A stretch of DNA of 64,000 nt from JBBRCX01 sp038204465 (GCA_038204465.1 JBBRCX010000001.1:62001-126000), one strand, 5' to 3'. Counted from the stretch's first letter, positions 19,785-29,579 are shown. Numbers and translations: made by a program. The notes: generated by a model from the letters alone, not told the origin.

Positions 19785-20837
19785 TGCAACTCCCCGAGCG
19801 GGGGACGCGCACACATTCTCGATGTGGATCAAAGGCGGCTGAGAATGCCGGCGAAAATGGGAAAAAGACAGAGGCCGCGGTCGCGCCGCGTCACCCTGTG
19901 CTACGCCATCTCGACGAAGGTGGCTCCCACTCCAACCGGCTCGAATCCACCGACCCACATTCGAGCTCAACCTATTGGATATGCGCTATTCCGGTTCCCA
20001 AGCAAGGCCGAAGCCGGATTTGTGTATCCTTCCCTCGCTGACCGATTCACTCTGCTCGATCGCAGTTTCTCAATGAAACTGTAACCAGCGGCTAACGTAG
20101 GGGCTGAGATATTCCAAGTCAATCTGAAATTCATTGCCGCGCTGCATCTCTTGGAACGATCTATGGTTGTGCTCTGAGGTCGGCGGCGGCAGCGCTCACG
20201 ACCCGGGGGGAAGCTACACCCGACTCGCACCGGTGTAACTCGTCGCAATACGCGGCGAGCGCGAGTCTCATAAACAGCCGATTGATGTGGGCGGATCCCC
20301 CGACGTTACCCACGGCGTGTAGTCGCGCGAGATTTTGCTTGCGGCACAATCGCTACAGAGCGCAAGCATCACGGATGTTCCGCACGTTCGCGGGTCAACT
20401 CCACTGAATCACCGCCCCGAGGACATCGCTGGAGTTGCCGCCTTTGTTGATGTGGTCGAACAAAGCGGGCGATTCTTCGCCGCGGACGCGATGGGTAATG
20501 GGGTACGGTTGCGGTCCCGACTGCCAATGTGTGGGGGTTTGATAGCGTGAGAACGAAATCGGCGCGGACCGAATGGCGAAGGGGCGTGAGCAGAATAACG
20601 CCGGATTTGGCAGGGGAAAGAGATCGCCCGGGAGGAGGCGGGTCCGAAAATCTCTAGTGGTCAAAACGAACCCATCATTGTCATGGAATTGCTGCGTCGC
20701 AGAACGCTTTACGGGAGCTCGCCGCGGGAGGATTCGTGGGATCGGTCGGTAATACTCGCCTCCGCGGAGCGGAGGTTTCGGCGGTGTCGCGCAAGGAGCG
20801 CGACCTTGGTTGCGGTCATCTCGTCATAAGGGGCTTT
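19785..20837. other. Gene-poor stretch of about 1 kb
   Basis: No ORF here shows a recognisable family, a good ribosome binding site or a conserved start. The longest reverse-strand frame, 20395-20664, gives 89 residues of unlikely composition. Base composition is more AT-rich than in the neighbours at about 20050-20200 and 20540-20680. The position between a flippase set and a lipoprotein gene fits decayed DNA, but no gene remnant could be identified with confidence. Confidence 0.5.
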
Positions 20838-22148
20838 CTAGTTTCCGTTCTCGGCGACGATCTGGATGGGAAGGGTTGCCTCGGCCACGCGGCTCACCTG
20901 CTGATCGGTGATCGTCACTTTCAATAAGTATCGCCCGATCGTCAGCTCCTTCGGCAGCTTGAGCATCTGCGAGGTGTAGAAGTCGTGGCGGCGGTTGCGC
21001 GAGGAGTCGGCTACGGTTTGGGCCGGGGTGTTCCAGACATTCAGCCCGGACTCGGAGTAGAGCACGAGTTCCTGGCTGAGTTTCGTTTCGTACACCTTGG
21101 ATTCGCCATTGAGCTGCGAGGCGAAGTTTTCCACCTCGCAGTAAAGGATGGCCGGGTGCTCCTTCGCGGCGCTGAAGCGCGGCGATTCGATGGGCTGGTA
21201 GACGCCGAAGTTCTTCACCGACTTGCACAGCGCGATCGTCGGCACGCTCAATTCGCTCTGGCTGCGCAGGCGGTCGGCCATCTCGAGGATGGGGCGGATC
21301 TTCCTCGACAAGAGCGCGTTCTGGTCGGCGCGCACGACGTTGCGGAAGTTGCTGAGGCCATCCATCACGGCCGTCACCACCTCGCGGTCCTCGGCCGGGA
21401 GCGCGGAGAGGGCATTGAGCTGTGGGACCTGCTCCTCGTGGAGGTATTGCAGCAGTTGGTAGTCGACATGCCCTTCAACGTCGCGCGGATTGTCCTTGAT
21501 GCGCTTGGCCAGCTTCGCGGCAAGAGCATCGCCGCCGGCCGGCGCTTCGATGTGTGCGACGGAGTGCTTGTCGTTGAGCACCGCGGCGGCAGGCACGGCA
21601 TTGGCGGCGACGATCGCATCGTCGGCGGCTGGTTGTGTCGAGGGCGCCGCTGCGGCCTTGTTTGCCAGCACTGCCGAAGGCTTGGCCGCACGCTCGGCGG
21701 GTAAAGTTGAGGGCATAGCCGGCCGCTTGTCGCGCTCCGTTTCATGGGGCCGCGACGTGCGTGTCGGCGCCTCTGGATCGACGGGCATTGCGAGTTGTTC
21801 GGTGGTTCGCGCCGGAGGCTCGTCCGACTTCGTCCACTTCACGCCGGATGGCTCAGCGGCGGTGGATCGCTTCTCGAGCAGCGGCGCGACGTCGCGGGCC
21901 GCCGACTCGGTGCGCTGGCGAAGAAGTTCGGGTGCCTGTCGCGATGCTTCTTCGAGAGGCGGCTCGGCAGCGCGTGAAGGCGGACGCCCCGGGCCGTTGT
22001 CGGGGGCCGCCCGTTGCAACGAACTCCTGCTCGCCTGTGCCGGCGGCAACGGGCGCTCGGAGGGCAATGGAGTTGGCTTGGAACTGCAGGCGAAGAGGAA
22101 GGCGGCACTGGCCGCGAGGGAAGCGCGAGCGAGGCGAGATGTCAGCAT
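20838..22148 (-). CDS. Lipoprotein with proline/alanine-rich linker and helical C-terminal domain
   Basis: A 436-residue predicted lipoprotein. The signal peptide ends in the lipobox LFAC, with the modified cysteine at about residue 21. Residues 25-210 are a low-complexity P/A/E/S-rich linker suited to spanning the cell envelope. Residues 215-436 form a conserved-looking domain with an ordered pattern (HVDYQLLQYLHEEQVPQLN) and a beta-rich end (LTIGRYLLKVTITDQQ). The start at 22148 has AAGGA seven bases upstream and is supported by the lipobox. The family is unknown to me. It stands alone with long flanking spaces. Confidence 0.78.
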   Translation of the reverse strand: MLTSRLARASLAASAAFLFACSSKPTPLPSERPLPPAQASRSSLQRAAPDNGPGRPPSRAAEPPLEEASRQAPELLRQRTESAARDVAPLLEKRSTAAEPSGVKWTKSDEPPARTTEQLAMPVDPEAPTRTSRPHETERDKRPAMPSTLPAERAAKPSAVLANKAAAAPSTQPAADDAIVAANAVPAAAVLNDKHSVAHIEAPAGGDALAAKLAKRIKDNPRDVEGHVDYQLLQYLHEEQVPQLNALSALPAEDREVVTAVMDGLSNFRNVVRADQNALLSRKIRPILEMADRLRSQSELSVPTIALCKSVKNFGVYQPIESPRFSAAKEHPAILYCEVENFASQLNGESKVYETKLSQELVLYSESGLNVWNTPAQTVADSSRNRRHDFYTSQMLKLPKELTIGRYLLKVTITDQQVSRVAEATLPIQIVAENGN

Positions 22149-22700
22149 GATCCATCCTTGGAAAAATTCCCCGACGTCCCTGTCAGAGATGATGCCCGAA
22201 GCCGGAATATAACGCCGCGCGCGTGTGTCGCAAGCGCGGCTCGCCTTTCGCCACTGAAGTGAAGCTTCGACGCACGCGGCTTCAGACGATTTCCTACCAC
22301 TCCGCGGCGCGCACCTACGGTCGGGCTCGCTCGTATAGATAAGTAGCAGGTCCATTGGTTATCGGACCTGAGCACCCAAGCCGCCCGGCTCGCGCGATGT
22401 GAGCCAGTGGACTTGCAGCAAAAGCCTGCAAGCAATGGCCTTATCGCTCTTGGGCTGCTCTAGATTTCCCCTCAACCATCCGCGTACCGGGCGGCCGATA
22501 TTACTTCTGGTTGCCCGCCCTCCTACGCCGCGGGCAAGCCGGGGTTCAACTGTGATGGCGGAGGAACGATTGCCCCCCCAGGGCCCGTCGCCTTCGACCG
22601 CTTCCCGCATTCGGAACCTTCACAGAACAACCCGGAACGCTGGCGCCGACCTGCCGCCAGCCGGTGATTGCGGCGTTGTGCCGCCGGACCGGTGGACGTT
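22149..22700. other. 552-bp intergenic region between divergent genes
   Basis: It must hold the promoters of the leftward lipoprotein gene and the rightward agarase-like gene. No clear -35/-10 pair with good spacing stood out, and no ORF is convincing. Confidence 0.4.
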
Positions 22701-24212
22701 ATGAACCGAGTCACCGTCACACTTCTGCTGGTTCTGCTCGGGCTGCTCTCCGTAGCGCACCGGCTCGGGGGTGCTGATACTCGATCGGCCGCCGCTTCCG
22801 GTTCCAATTCATCCGAGAGCGCCACGTTGCGGCCTGATGCAGCCAAAGCGCCAAAGGGAGACGACCGCGACGCTCACGGCCGAAAGTTCGACACCGTTCG
22901 CGGCACAGAAGGATACTGGCGGATCGCGCGCGACAGCGCCGGGGTCTGGTGGTTCCTCAGCCCCGACGGCCGCCCTGAGTTTCTCAACCTCGTCACGACA
23001 GTGCAGCCCGCGCTTCGCGGCCAGGATCCAGTCGGTCCGGACTTCCTCTCGCGCGACTGGAACGGATCGACGCGCCGCCAGGACCTTCACGGCTGGGCCG
23101 TAGCGACGCTTGCGCGCGTGCACAGCACCGGCTTCAAAGGGGTGGGCGCCTGGTCGAACCCGATCTTCCACGAGCTCGATGTGCCCATGTCGCGCGACCT
23201 CAACGTCTCCAAGTCGATCCATAAGATCTACCACAGGGAGTTCAGCCCCGAATGGGTGGCCGCCGCCGAAGAAGTGATTCGCGCTCAGGTCGAGCCGCTC
23301 CGCGAAAATCGCAATCTCGTGGGCTACTACACCGACAACGAGCTCGATTGGGGCGACGTCGCATCCGGTCCAGCAACCTACTTTGATTTCCTCAGCCGCG
23401 ATGATGCCAATCGATCGGAAGTGATCGGCGTCATTCGCAGCCTTTGGGCGACGCCCGCCGATTTCAATCGCGACTGGAAGGCTCACCTGCGCGACTGGGA
23501 CGAGCTCAACACGCTCTGGCGTCTGCCGCGGGAATCGGAGACGGCGTACTCGCGCCTCGGCAGCGCATGGCTGACGCACCTGGCAGGACACTACTTCAGG
23601 GTGACCACCGCGCTGGTTCACAAGCACGACCCGAACCACCTGATCCTGGGGATTCGCTTCCGCGGCGCTGCCCCGCGCGAAGTGGTGCAGGCATCGCGGG
23701 GCTACACCGACGCTCAGTCTCTCAACTACTATCCCGGCGACGCCCGTCTCGCCGCCGGAACGTTCCGCATGATGTCGGAGCTGTCGGGACAGCCGCTCAT
23801 CGTTTCTGAGTATTCATTCCACGCGCTCGATGGCCGCAGCGGCAACCGCAATACGGTCGGCTTTACCGGGCAGGTGCGCGACCAGCAAGCGCGGGCCGCC
23901 GGGTACCGGCTGTTTACCACGCGCCTGGCGCGAGTGCCATACATCATCGGCGCGGACTGGTTTCAGTGGATGGATGAGCCGCCCGCCGGCAGGATTGGCG
24001 ACGGCGAAGATGTGAACTTCGGCATCGTTGACGTTCATGATCGGCCTTACGGCCTGCTCGAGCGCGCCGTTAGCGAGACCACGCCACGTCTGAATACCCT
24101 GCACGGGACCAGCCCCCGCGACGATCAGTTGGATGTGTGGCGGGAGGACTACGCCGGCGGGTCGAAGCGCGGGGCCGTGGAATCCGGCGATCCCATCGCT
24201 ACCGCGGAATGA
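22701..24212 (+). CDS. Secreted agarase-like glycoside hydrolase (clan GH-A)
   Basis: A 503-residue protein with an N-terminal signal peptide of about 25 residues. The TIM-barrel domain contains GYYTDNELDWGD, where E214 after N213 is the expected acid/base, and LIVSEYSFHA, where E370 is the expected nucleophile. The spacing fits clan GH-A, and the nearest families I know are the GH50/GH86-type beta-agarases. It probably hydrolyses a beta-linked galactan or related polysaccharide outside the cytoplasm. The ATG at 22701 was chosen over 22668 because GGTGGA precedes it and the signal sequence starts there. No transporter gene is beside it. Confidence 0.78.
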   Translation: MNRVTVTLLLVLLGLLSVAHRLGGADTRSAAASGSNSSESATLRPDAAKAPKGDDRDAHGRKFDTVRGTEGYWRIARDSAGVWWFLSPDGRPEFLNLVTTVQPALRGQDPVGPDFLSRDWNGSTRRQDLHGWAVATLARVHSTGFKGVGAWSNPIFHELDVPMSRDLNVSKSIHKIYHREFSPEWVAAAEEVIRAQVEPLRENRNLVGYYTDNELDWGDVASGPATYFDFLSRDDANRSEVIGVIRSLWATPADFNRDWKAHLRDWDELNTLWRLPRESETAYSRLGSAWLTHLAGHYFRVTTALVHKHDPNHLILGIRFRGAAPREVVQASRGYTDAQSLNYYPGDARLAAGTFRMMSELSGQPLIVSEYSFHALDGRSGNRNTVGFTGQVRDQQARAAGYRLFTTRLARVPYIIGADWFQWMDEPPAGRIGDGEDVNFGIVDVHDRPYGLLERAVSETTPRLNTLHGTSPRDDQLDVWREDYAGGSKRGAVESGDPIATAE

Positions 24213-24770
24213 AAAGAAGCCCGATCCAGATGGACCGGGCTCCTACAGTGTGCTTACTGCTGTCTGGTATCAGGAGGATGAACCGCCTGACACCGAGCTG
24301 CCAAAGCAGCTGCGTGAAACCGCAGGAATCGCACCTACGGAAGCTGCTTACAGCAGCCCACACGTACAGTCAGAATTGGTCACGGATCACCTCCATTTCA
24401 GAGAGCTACGGGTTCGACTCCGCTCACCGTCATACGGTTCTGCAAAGCTCACCGTGCTCGGCCTTGCCCAGCCGTCGCGGGGTATTTCGAGGGTGACTGT
24501 CGGTCGCGGCGAGGTTTGGGCAATCCAAACCTCGGGAGGCGATTGACATCGCCACTGGGACGCCGGCCTTAGTAAATCCCTCTACTGCCCGCCGCCGGGC
24601 TCTACCTCCCGGCAACGCCTTGCCGGGAACAGGGAAAGCGCGAAAGGAGCCTTCCCGCAGCCCTGGCAGATCCGAATCTGAGGGCCGCAAATCCGGCTCA
24701 GCTTTGTGGGCTAAAACCGGACGCTCGAATCATACGCCGAAGATCCGAAAAAGATCAAGATTCTCAACAC
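24213..24770. other. Intergenic region with hairpins
   Basis: The 558 bp between the glycosidase gene and the intact element hold no convincing gene. A near-perfect inverted repeat at about 24219-24241 (AGCCCG...CGGGCT) just past the stop codon could terminate the glycosidase transcript, though no T-run follows. A longer hairpin at about 24269-24297 and a perfect one at 24510-24534 (10-bp arms, 5-base loop) suggest structured RNA. None fits a riboswitch or tRNA consensus that I know. Confidence 0.45.
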
Positions 24771-25470
24771 CTGACCCATCCCCAGTTTCGCCGCCCGTTA
24801 TGTGGCGTGCACAGTCCGAGTTCGCGTCTACGGGCGCCGGAGCGGCTACCCCTGCACAATCGAACCGGAATCGATCATACATCGCCAGGACGCGATCGCG
24901 CGGATGGTTTCGCCGTGCGCTGTCTCGCTGCCTGCGTCTCAAGCCAGGAGGCTGGCTATGTTGGTTGCCTCGGCCATGCGTGCCGCTGTCCAATATCGGC
25001 CCGGCACATGCTCTGCTCCAGCAAGCAGCAGATCAAGCGCTGGCCCCTCGCCTGACTGCAGCGGCAAGTTTAAAAACCTGAAATCCTGCTGCAAGGGTTG
25101 ACTCCATGAAGAAAGACTGTATAATGAATCATGCCTCGGCGGAACCGCTGGGGCCGTGTCGGAACGCTCTTTGACAAATGAATCGGTGAAACCGCCGGGC
25201 CGCTCCGAATCGGCATTCGCGGCTGGGGCCGTTCGGGTCGGCAGTGAGGTCTGTGGCGCGCGGTTGAGGTCTTCCTGGTCCACGAAAGCCCTCAAAAGCC
25301 CACCAAAGCCCTGCATCGGATCGCCAAAGCCGGCGAAAGCCTGCAAGGTCGCCTGGGCTGGCGGCGAAAAGCCTGGCCCGCACGCGGCGCGGCCTCGGGA
25401 CCGACTCGATCCGGCTGCCGATCATTGGGGCGGATTCGTCGTGAGTTTGAGGAAGCTGGGGATGAGTCAG
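24771..25470 (+). mobile_element. Dispersed TIR element, complete copy 2 (700 bp)
   Basis: The left end at 24771-24789 is CTGACCCATCCCCAGTTTC and the right end at 25452-25470 is its inverted complement with two mismatches. There is no transposase and no intact coding frame, and no convincing target-site duplication was found in the flanks. The right two-thirds matches 1-435. Most of the element also matches the reverse strand of 37881-38253, except that a block equivalent to 24886-25062 is absent there. It sits 77 bp before the small gene at 25548. A strong promoter in the element faces that gene. Confidence 0.78.
25098..25125 (+). promoter_or_regulatory. Near-consensus sigma-70 promoter in element copy 2
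   Basis: TTGACT at 25098-25103 and TATAAT at 25120-25125 with a 16-base spacer, identical to the other two copies. The next start codon in this direction is 423 bp away. The conserved block between them, including TGAATCGGTGAAACCG, would form the 5' leader of any transcript. Confidence 0.65.
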
Positions 25471-25547
25471 TCTTAAGATCGCGAGATTCTGCGGGGTGAC
25501 CACCCCAGGCTGAGAAGGTTGATAAAAAGTGCCGATAGAATAGGCAT

Positions 25548-25784
25548 ATGCGAAACGCTCAACAGACGCTGGAGCAGCAGTTCCTGGAGATGCGCTGGCG
25601 CTGCCTGTCGCTGGCGGCGGACCTGGATCGCATCGAACGCGCAGAGGGCGGCGCCGCCCTGCTCAGCGCCGATCTCCGTCTGCAGAAACTGCGCCAGGCG
25701 ATCGGCGTGTTGCTGGAAGGCCGGAGCAATCGCGCGGAGCAAGTGCAATTGATCTTCAGCGACAAGACGCCCGCGCCGCGCTAA
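25548..25784 (+). CDS. Small helical protein upstream of TatD hydrolase
   Basis: A 78-residue protein, mostly alpha-helical (LEQQFLEMRWRCLSLAADLD), with no signal peptide or metal motif. It ends seven bases before the TatD hydrolase gene and is likely cotranscribed with it. I do not recognise a family. It may be a partner or stability factor for the hydrolase. Confidence 0.65.
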   Translation: MRNAQQTLEQQFLEMRWRCLSLAADLDRIERAEGGAALLSADLRLQKLRQAIGVLLEGRSNRAEQVQLIFSDKTPAPR

Positions 25785-25791
25785 TCATCCT

Positions 25792-26613
25792 ATGCGATAC
25801 ATCGACCCCCATATTCACTGCGTCAGCCGGACCACGGATGACTACCAATACATGGCGCGGTGCGGCGTGGTCGCCGTCTCCGAGCCGGCATTTTGGGCAG
25901 GATTCGACCGCTCGACTGCGGCAAGCTTCGCCGACTACTTCCGTCACCTAATCGACGTCGAACCAAAACGCGCGGCGAAGTACGGCATCGACCACTATTC
26001 GTGGCTCTGCATCAACGCCAAGGAGGCGGAGAACGTCTCACTCTCGCGCGAGGTGATCAAACTGATTCCTCCGCTGCTCGACCATCCGCGCGTGCTCGGC
26101 ATCGGCGAGATCGGACTCAACAAGAACACCCGAAACGAGATTACCGTCTTCGAAGACCAGGTCGAACTTGCGGCGAAGTACGATCAGCTCATCCTGATCC
26201 ACACGCCGCACCTCGAGGACAAGCACAAGGGCACGTCGATCATCACGAGCATCTTGAAGAACGACAAGCGCATCCGCCCCGAGCGCGTGCTGATCGATCA
26301 CTGCGAAGAGCACACCATCCGCCTCGCGCGCGAGAATGGCTTCTGGGCGGGGCTGACGATCTACCCCGTCACAAAGGTCACGCCCCAGCGCGGCGCCGAT
26401 ATCCTGGAAACATTCGGGCCGCAAATGATCTGCGTGAACAGCGCTTCAGATTGGGGAGAATCAGGTCCGAGCAACCTCACCGACACCTGCCTTGAATACC
26501 AGCGCCGCGGCCATTCCGAGCAGGAAGCGATCGAAGTCTTCCACAACAATCCGTGTCGCTTCTTCGGGCAAAACCCCAAGTGGAAGCACAAGCCGATCCA
26601 AGCCAGCGCTTAG
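25792..26613 (+). CDS. TatD-family metal-dependent hydrolase
   Basis: A 273-residue TIM-barrel hydrolase. The metal ligands of the family are visible: H7 and H9 (DPHIH), the glutamate in GIGEIGLNK, histidines in LIHTPH and IDHCEEH, and the aspartate in SASDWGES. It most resembles the divergent EboB-like branch rather than classical TatD nucleases, and none of the other ebo genes are next to it. It is cytosolic. The start ATG at 25792 follows the stop of the 78-residue gene by seven bases. Confidence 0.85.
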   Translation: MRYIDPHIHCVSRTTDDYQYMARCGVVAVSEPAFWAGFDRSTAASFADYFRHLIDVEPKRAAKYGIDHYSWLCINAKEAENVSLSREVIKLIPPLLDHPRVLGIGEIGLNKNTRNEITVFEDQVELAAKYDQLILIHTPHLEDKHKGTSIITSILKNDKRIRPERVLIDHCEEHTIRLARENGFWAGLTIYPVTKVTPQRGADILETFGPQMICVNSASDWGESGPSNLTDTCLEYQRRGHSEQEAIEVFHNNPCRFFGQNPKWKHKPIQASA

Positions 26614-26712
26614 TCACCGGCCGCGCGGAGACGAAGCAGGAGCCACAGCGTCAAACGCTTGCCGATCATCTACCGCGGCTCGTCGTTTGTTCAGTGCTCG
26701 TAGTAAGCAAAT

Positions 26713-27804
26713 CTATAGAGCGTGCTCGGACGCGTCACTGCGCAGACGAACGGTTTTCTGATCGAGGTTGTGCACCGTCTTGATGTACCTCACCGTCTGG
26801 TATTTCGACCGCATCAGGATGCTGTGGGTGATCGCATGCGTGTCTTCATAGCGAATGCCCTGCAGCAGCGTCGAGTCGCTGATCCCGGTGGCCGCGAAAA
26901 GGATCCGATCGCCTTTGGCCAGGTCGTCCGAAAGGAACACCTTCGACAGCTGCGATTCGGAAACCCCCGCCTCCTTGAGGCTCTTGCGCTCAGCATCATC
27001 GCGCGGCCACATCTGTGCCAGGATCTCGCCTCCCAGGCACTTGATCCCCGCAGCCGCGAGAACGGCCTCCGGGCTGCCCCCCGTTCCCATGTACACGTCA
27101 ACGCCGCTGCCGGGCAGGCTTGGCGCGATGGCAGCGGCGATGTCGCCGTCGCTGATCAGCCGGATCGCGGCGCCGGCCCTTCGGATGTCGTGGATCAGCC
27201 GCTCGTGACGCGGCCGGTCGAGCACCACGACGGTTAAATCCTGCACGCGTTTGCCCAGCTTCAGCGCGATGATCTCCAGGTTGTCCTGCACCGCGTTGTC
27301 CAACCGGATGCGCCCCGGCCCCTGCTTGACGCGCGGGCCGAAACTGATCTTGTTCATATAGAAGCTGGGAATGTCCGCCAGCAGCGTATTGGGGTCGTCA
27401 TTGTCCTTGTCACATGTGGCAGCCGCGATCACGCTGATCGCGCCGGGCAGCCCCTTGCTGACGATGGTGGTGCCGTCGATCGGATCCAGCGCGATCGCCA
27501 GCCGGGCCGACGACTCTGACCACGTCCCAAGCTTCTCGCCTTTGAAGATGCCCGGCGCGTCGTCCTTGATGCCCTCGCCGATCGTCACCACGCCGCGAAC
27601 CGCCACAGTGTCAAACAACCCGCGGATCGCATCGCACGCCGCGAAGTCCGCCGACTCCTTGTCCCCCTTTCCCATCCACTTGTAGGCGCTGAGCGCGCCG
27701 GACTCGGTCGCGCGGACGAATTCCAGACCGACGAGTCGTTCCTGGTCGACCGAAGGGTCTTTCCGTTGAGCGGCGGTCTGAGAGTCACCGGTAGCGCGCG
27801 GCAT
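26713..27804 (-). CDS. glpX: Fructose-1,6-bisphosphatase class II
   Basis: A 363-residue GlpX-type phosphatase for gluconeogenesis. The metal site motif LDPIDGTT (106-113) and the conserved TIGEGIKDDAP (74-84) are intact, with a CCGG-like tail absent. It removes the 1-phosphate of fructose 1,6-bisphosphate, and some family members also act on sedoheptulose bisphosphate. The ATG at 27804 is preceded by AGGAG at good spacing; the frame runs further back to 27882 but the extra 26 residues are not family-like. It is convergent with the TatD gene. Confidence 0.92.
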   Translation of the reverse strand: MPRATGDSQTAAQRKDPSVDQERLVGLEFVRATESGALSAYKWMGKGDKESADFAACDAIRGLFDTVAVRGVVTIGEGIKDDAPGIFKGEKLGTWSESSARLAIALDPIDGTTIVSKGLPGAISVIAAATCDKDNDDPNTLLADIPSFYMNKISFGPRVKQGPGRIRLDNAVQDNLEIIALKLGKRVQDLTVVVLDRPRHERLIHDIRRAGAAIRLISDGDIAAAIAPSLPGSGVDVYMGTGGSPEAVLAAAGIKCLGGEILAQMWPRDDAERKSLKEAGVSESQLSKVFLSDDLAKGDRILFAATGISDSTLLQGIRYEDTHAITHSILMRSKYQTVRYIKTVHNLDQKTVRLRSDASEHAL

Positions 27805-28074
27805 TCGTGCTCCTGCCTCAAAGAGGTTAAAAACGGTTACCTGGAATAAGGGCGACCCACCCCAAAAGTTGCGGCGAAACATATCGCACGGCCGCCATAC
27901 CGTCTATCGGAAAATACGGAAGAAACTCAGCGATTACGAAGTTTTTGCGGTAGCTGGCGTAACTGCTGTGATTGCCTGTGTCACTAGCTCCCAACATGTG
28001 GATTTCCTGTTTGATCGTCACGCGGGGGGAAGTTAGGATGCTTGCGTTCCTGCTTTAAGCTGTTCCGGGGTTGT

Positions 28075-28620
28075 ATGTATCGCCCAGATCTCGAGCCGAA
28101 GCGGCCGTTCGATCGTCTCGTTCTCCGCGCACCACCAAACTGGACGGCGGTCTGCTTTTTCGCCCTGCTCGGCGGGCTCCACCTCAGCATCGCCATCTTC
28201 ACCTTCTTCACCGGCCACTGGGAGGCCTATCTCAGTCTTGTCCTCGGCACGCTCTTCTTGAGCGTCAGCGCAATCTCCACGCGCTGCCGGTTCGAGATGG
28301 CGCTGCTTGGCGAGCAGCAGAAGGTGCGCCTTCGCACCGGGTGGGGACGGTTCTGCTTCGAGCGGTCCATCCCCTTCTCGCGCATCGGCGGCGTGCGCCT
28401 GACGATCGGCCCCGAGCGCCGGCCGCAGGAGTGGTGCATCGAGTTGCTCTCGCCCTACGAAGACATCCAGTGCCCGCCGACCCGCATCCCGCGCCAGCAG
28501 GCGCTTTTCCTCGCACTGCTCCTCGACGTGCCGCTGGTAAAAGTGTCGGACGAAGTCTTCACCCCCTCTGCGCTTGATTCCGCCGAGCGCCTGCATTCGG
28601 AAGAATCCGAAACACGCTAA
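28075..28620 (+). CDS. Membrane protein of unknown function
   Basis: A 181-residue protein with two adjacent membrane segments at about 20-45 and 50-70 and then a soluble domain of about 110 residues, probably in the cytoplasm. The layout resembles small bacterial PH-like membrane proteins. The soluble part includes RSIPFSRIGGVRLTIGPER, a beta-rich stretch consistent with that, but the resemblance is weak. The ATG at 28075 was chosen over 28042. Its stop codon overlaps that of the convergent amidohydrolase gene. Confidence 0.65.
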   Translation: MYRPDLEPKRPFDRLVLRAPPNWTAVCFFALLGGLHLSIAIFTFFTGHWEAYLSLVLGTLFLSVSAISTRCRFEMALLGEQQKVRLRTGWGRFCFERSIPFSRIGGVRLTIGPERRPQEWCIELLSPYEDIQCPPTRIPRQQALFLALLLDVPLVKVSDEVFTPSALDSAERLHSEESETR

Positions 28621-29579
28621 CGCGATTCCTGGTCGGTTCCGATGCGGAGCACCTTCGCTGCGCGGCGCCAGTAAGCCTGGTCGAATCCCAACCTCTCCTT
28701 GATCAATACATCCCGTCGAATCCAATTCCGCTCCCGCATCAGACGAAGCGATGGCTGCAGACCGAGCTTCAACATCGGCGGCATCGGCAGGATCGGCCAG
28801 TCGCTGCCGTGAACCAGCTTTGAACGTACCACCGGGTCATTCAGGATCGTCTCATAGGCATAGGAGCGCGTCGGAAGATTCAACGCAGAGGTATCGCCGT
28901 AAAGGTTCTCGTGCTCGTGAGCGATGCGGACAAACGACGGCACAAAATCCACCTCGCCCCTGGCCGATCGCGTCCCGCAGTGCGCGGCGATTACCGTGAC
29001 GCCGCGCTTCAGAGCAGGTTCAAGCAGCATCGGGTCGGCCACCGATGGGTCAAGCGTCGGCAGCGATTTCTCGCCGCCGGTATGACTCAGCAGGGGCAGC
29101 CGGAAATGTGCCAATGCCTCATAGAAGCCGAAGCAGCGCTCGTCGGCCGGGTTGAAGTTTTGCACGATTGGCAGCCACTTGAGCAGCACCGCTCCGGCTT
29201 TTACGCATCGTTCCAACTCCGCGATGGCGTCCTTGCGATACGGGTGCACCGACGCGCCGAACAGAAACTTCGGGTTGCGCCGCGAGAGCTGTATGACGTA
29301 ATCGTTCTTTACGTAAAGGTGGGTATTTGCTTCGTCGAGGCGGCCTTCCGAATCATGCGCGGCGTCGAAAGCGAGCACCACCGCGGCATCGAGCCTTTCC
29401 GCCCCATGGACCGCATCGCTCAGCCGCTGCTCCAGCGCGCGCTCGGTCTGCGCGTCATACCCCTTGAGCTCCAGACGCCAGCGCATGAACCGAAATGGGA
29501 GACTTCTTAACAGCCGTTGAGACGTCGCGCCATGCCCCGGCGTGCTGGCGCAAACGTGAACGTGACAATCGACGATCAC
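28617..29579 (-). CDS. Amidohydrolase, metal-dependent (amidohydrolase-2 type)
   Basis: A 320-residue TIM-barrel hydrolase. It starts with a GTG that overlaps the rhamnulokinase stop (GTGA), which decides the start. The N-terminal metal motif is DCHVHV (4-9), followed by the histidines in LLSHTGGEK and VIAAHCGT, and the aspartate in VHGSDWPI. These fit the amidohydrolase-2/ACMSD-like group, which decarboxylates or hydrolyses aromatic and lactone substrates. Translational coupling to rhaB suggests action on a rhamnose-derived lactone or a related acid, but that is inference. Confidence 0.82.
   Translation of the reverse strand: MIVDCHVHVCASTPGHGATSQRLLRSLPFRFMRWRLELKGYDAQTERALEQRLSDAVHGAERLDAAVVLAFDAAHDSEGRLDEANTHLYVKNDYVIQLSRRNPKFLFGASVHPYRKDAIAELERCVKAGAVLLKWLPIVQNFNPADERCFGFYEALAHFRLPLLSHTGGEKSLPTLDPSVADPMLLEPALKRGVTVIAAHCGTRSARGEVDFVPSFVRIAHEHENLYGDTSALNLPTRSYAYETILNDPVVRSKLVHGSDWPILPMPPMLKLGLQPSLRLMRERNWIRRDVLIKERLGFDQAYWRRAAKVLRIGTDQESR

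Noticed and set aside
24400..24440. A tRNA T-arm-like string GGGTTCGACTCCG
   Set aside because: The flanks do not pair into a stem and no acceptor or anticodon arm is present.
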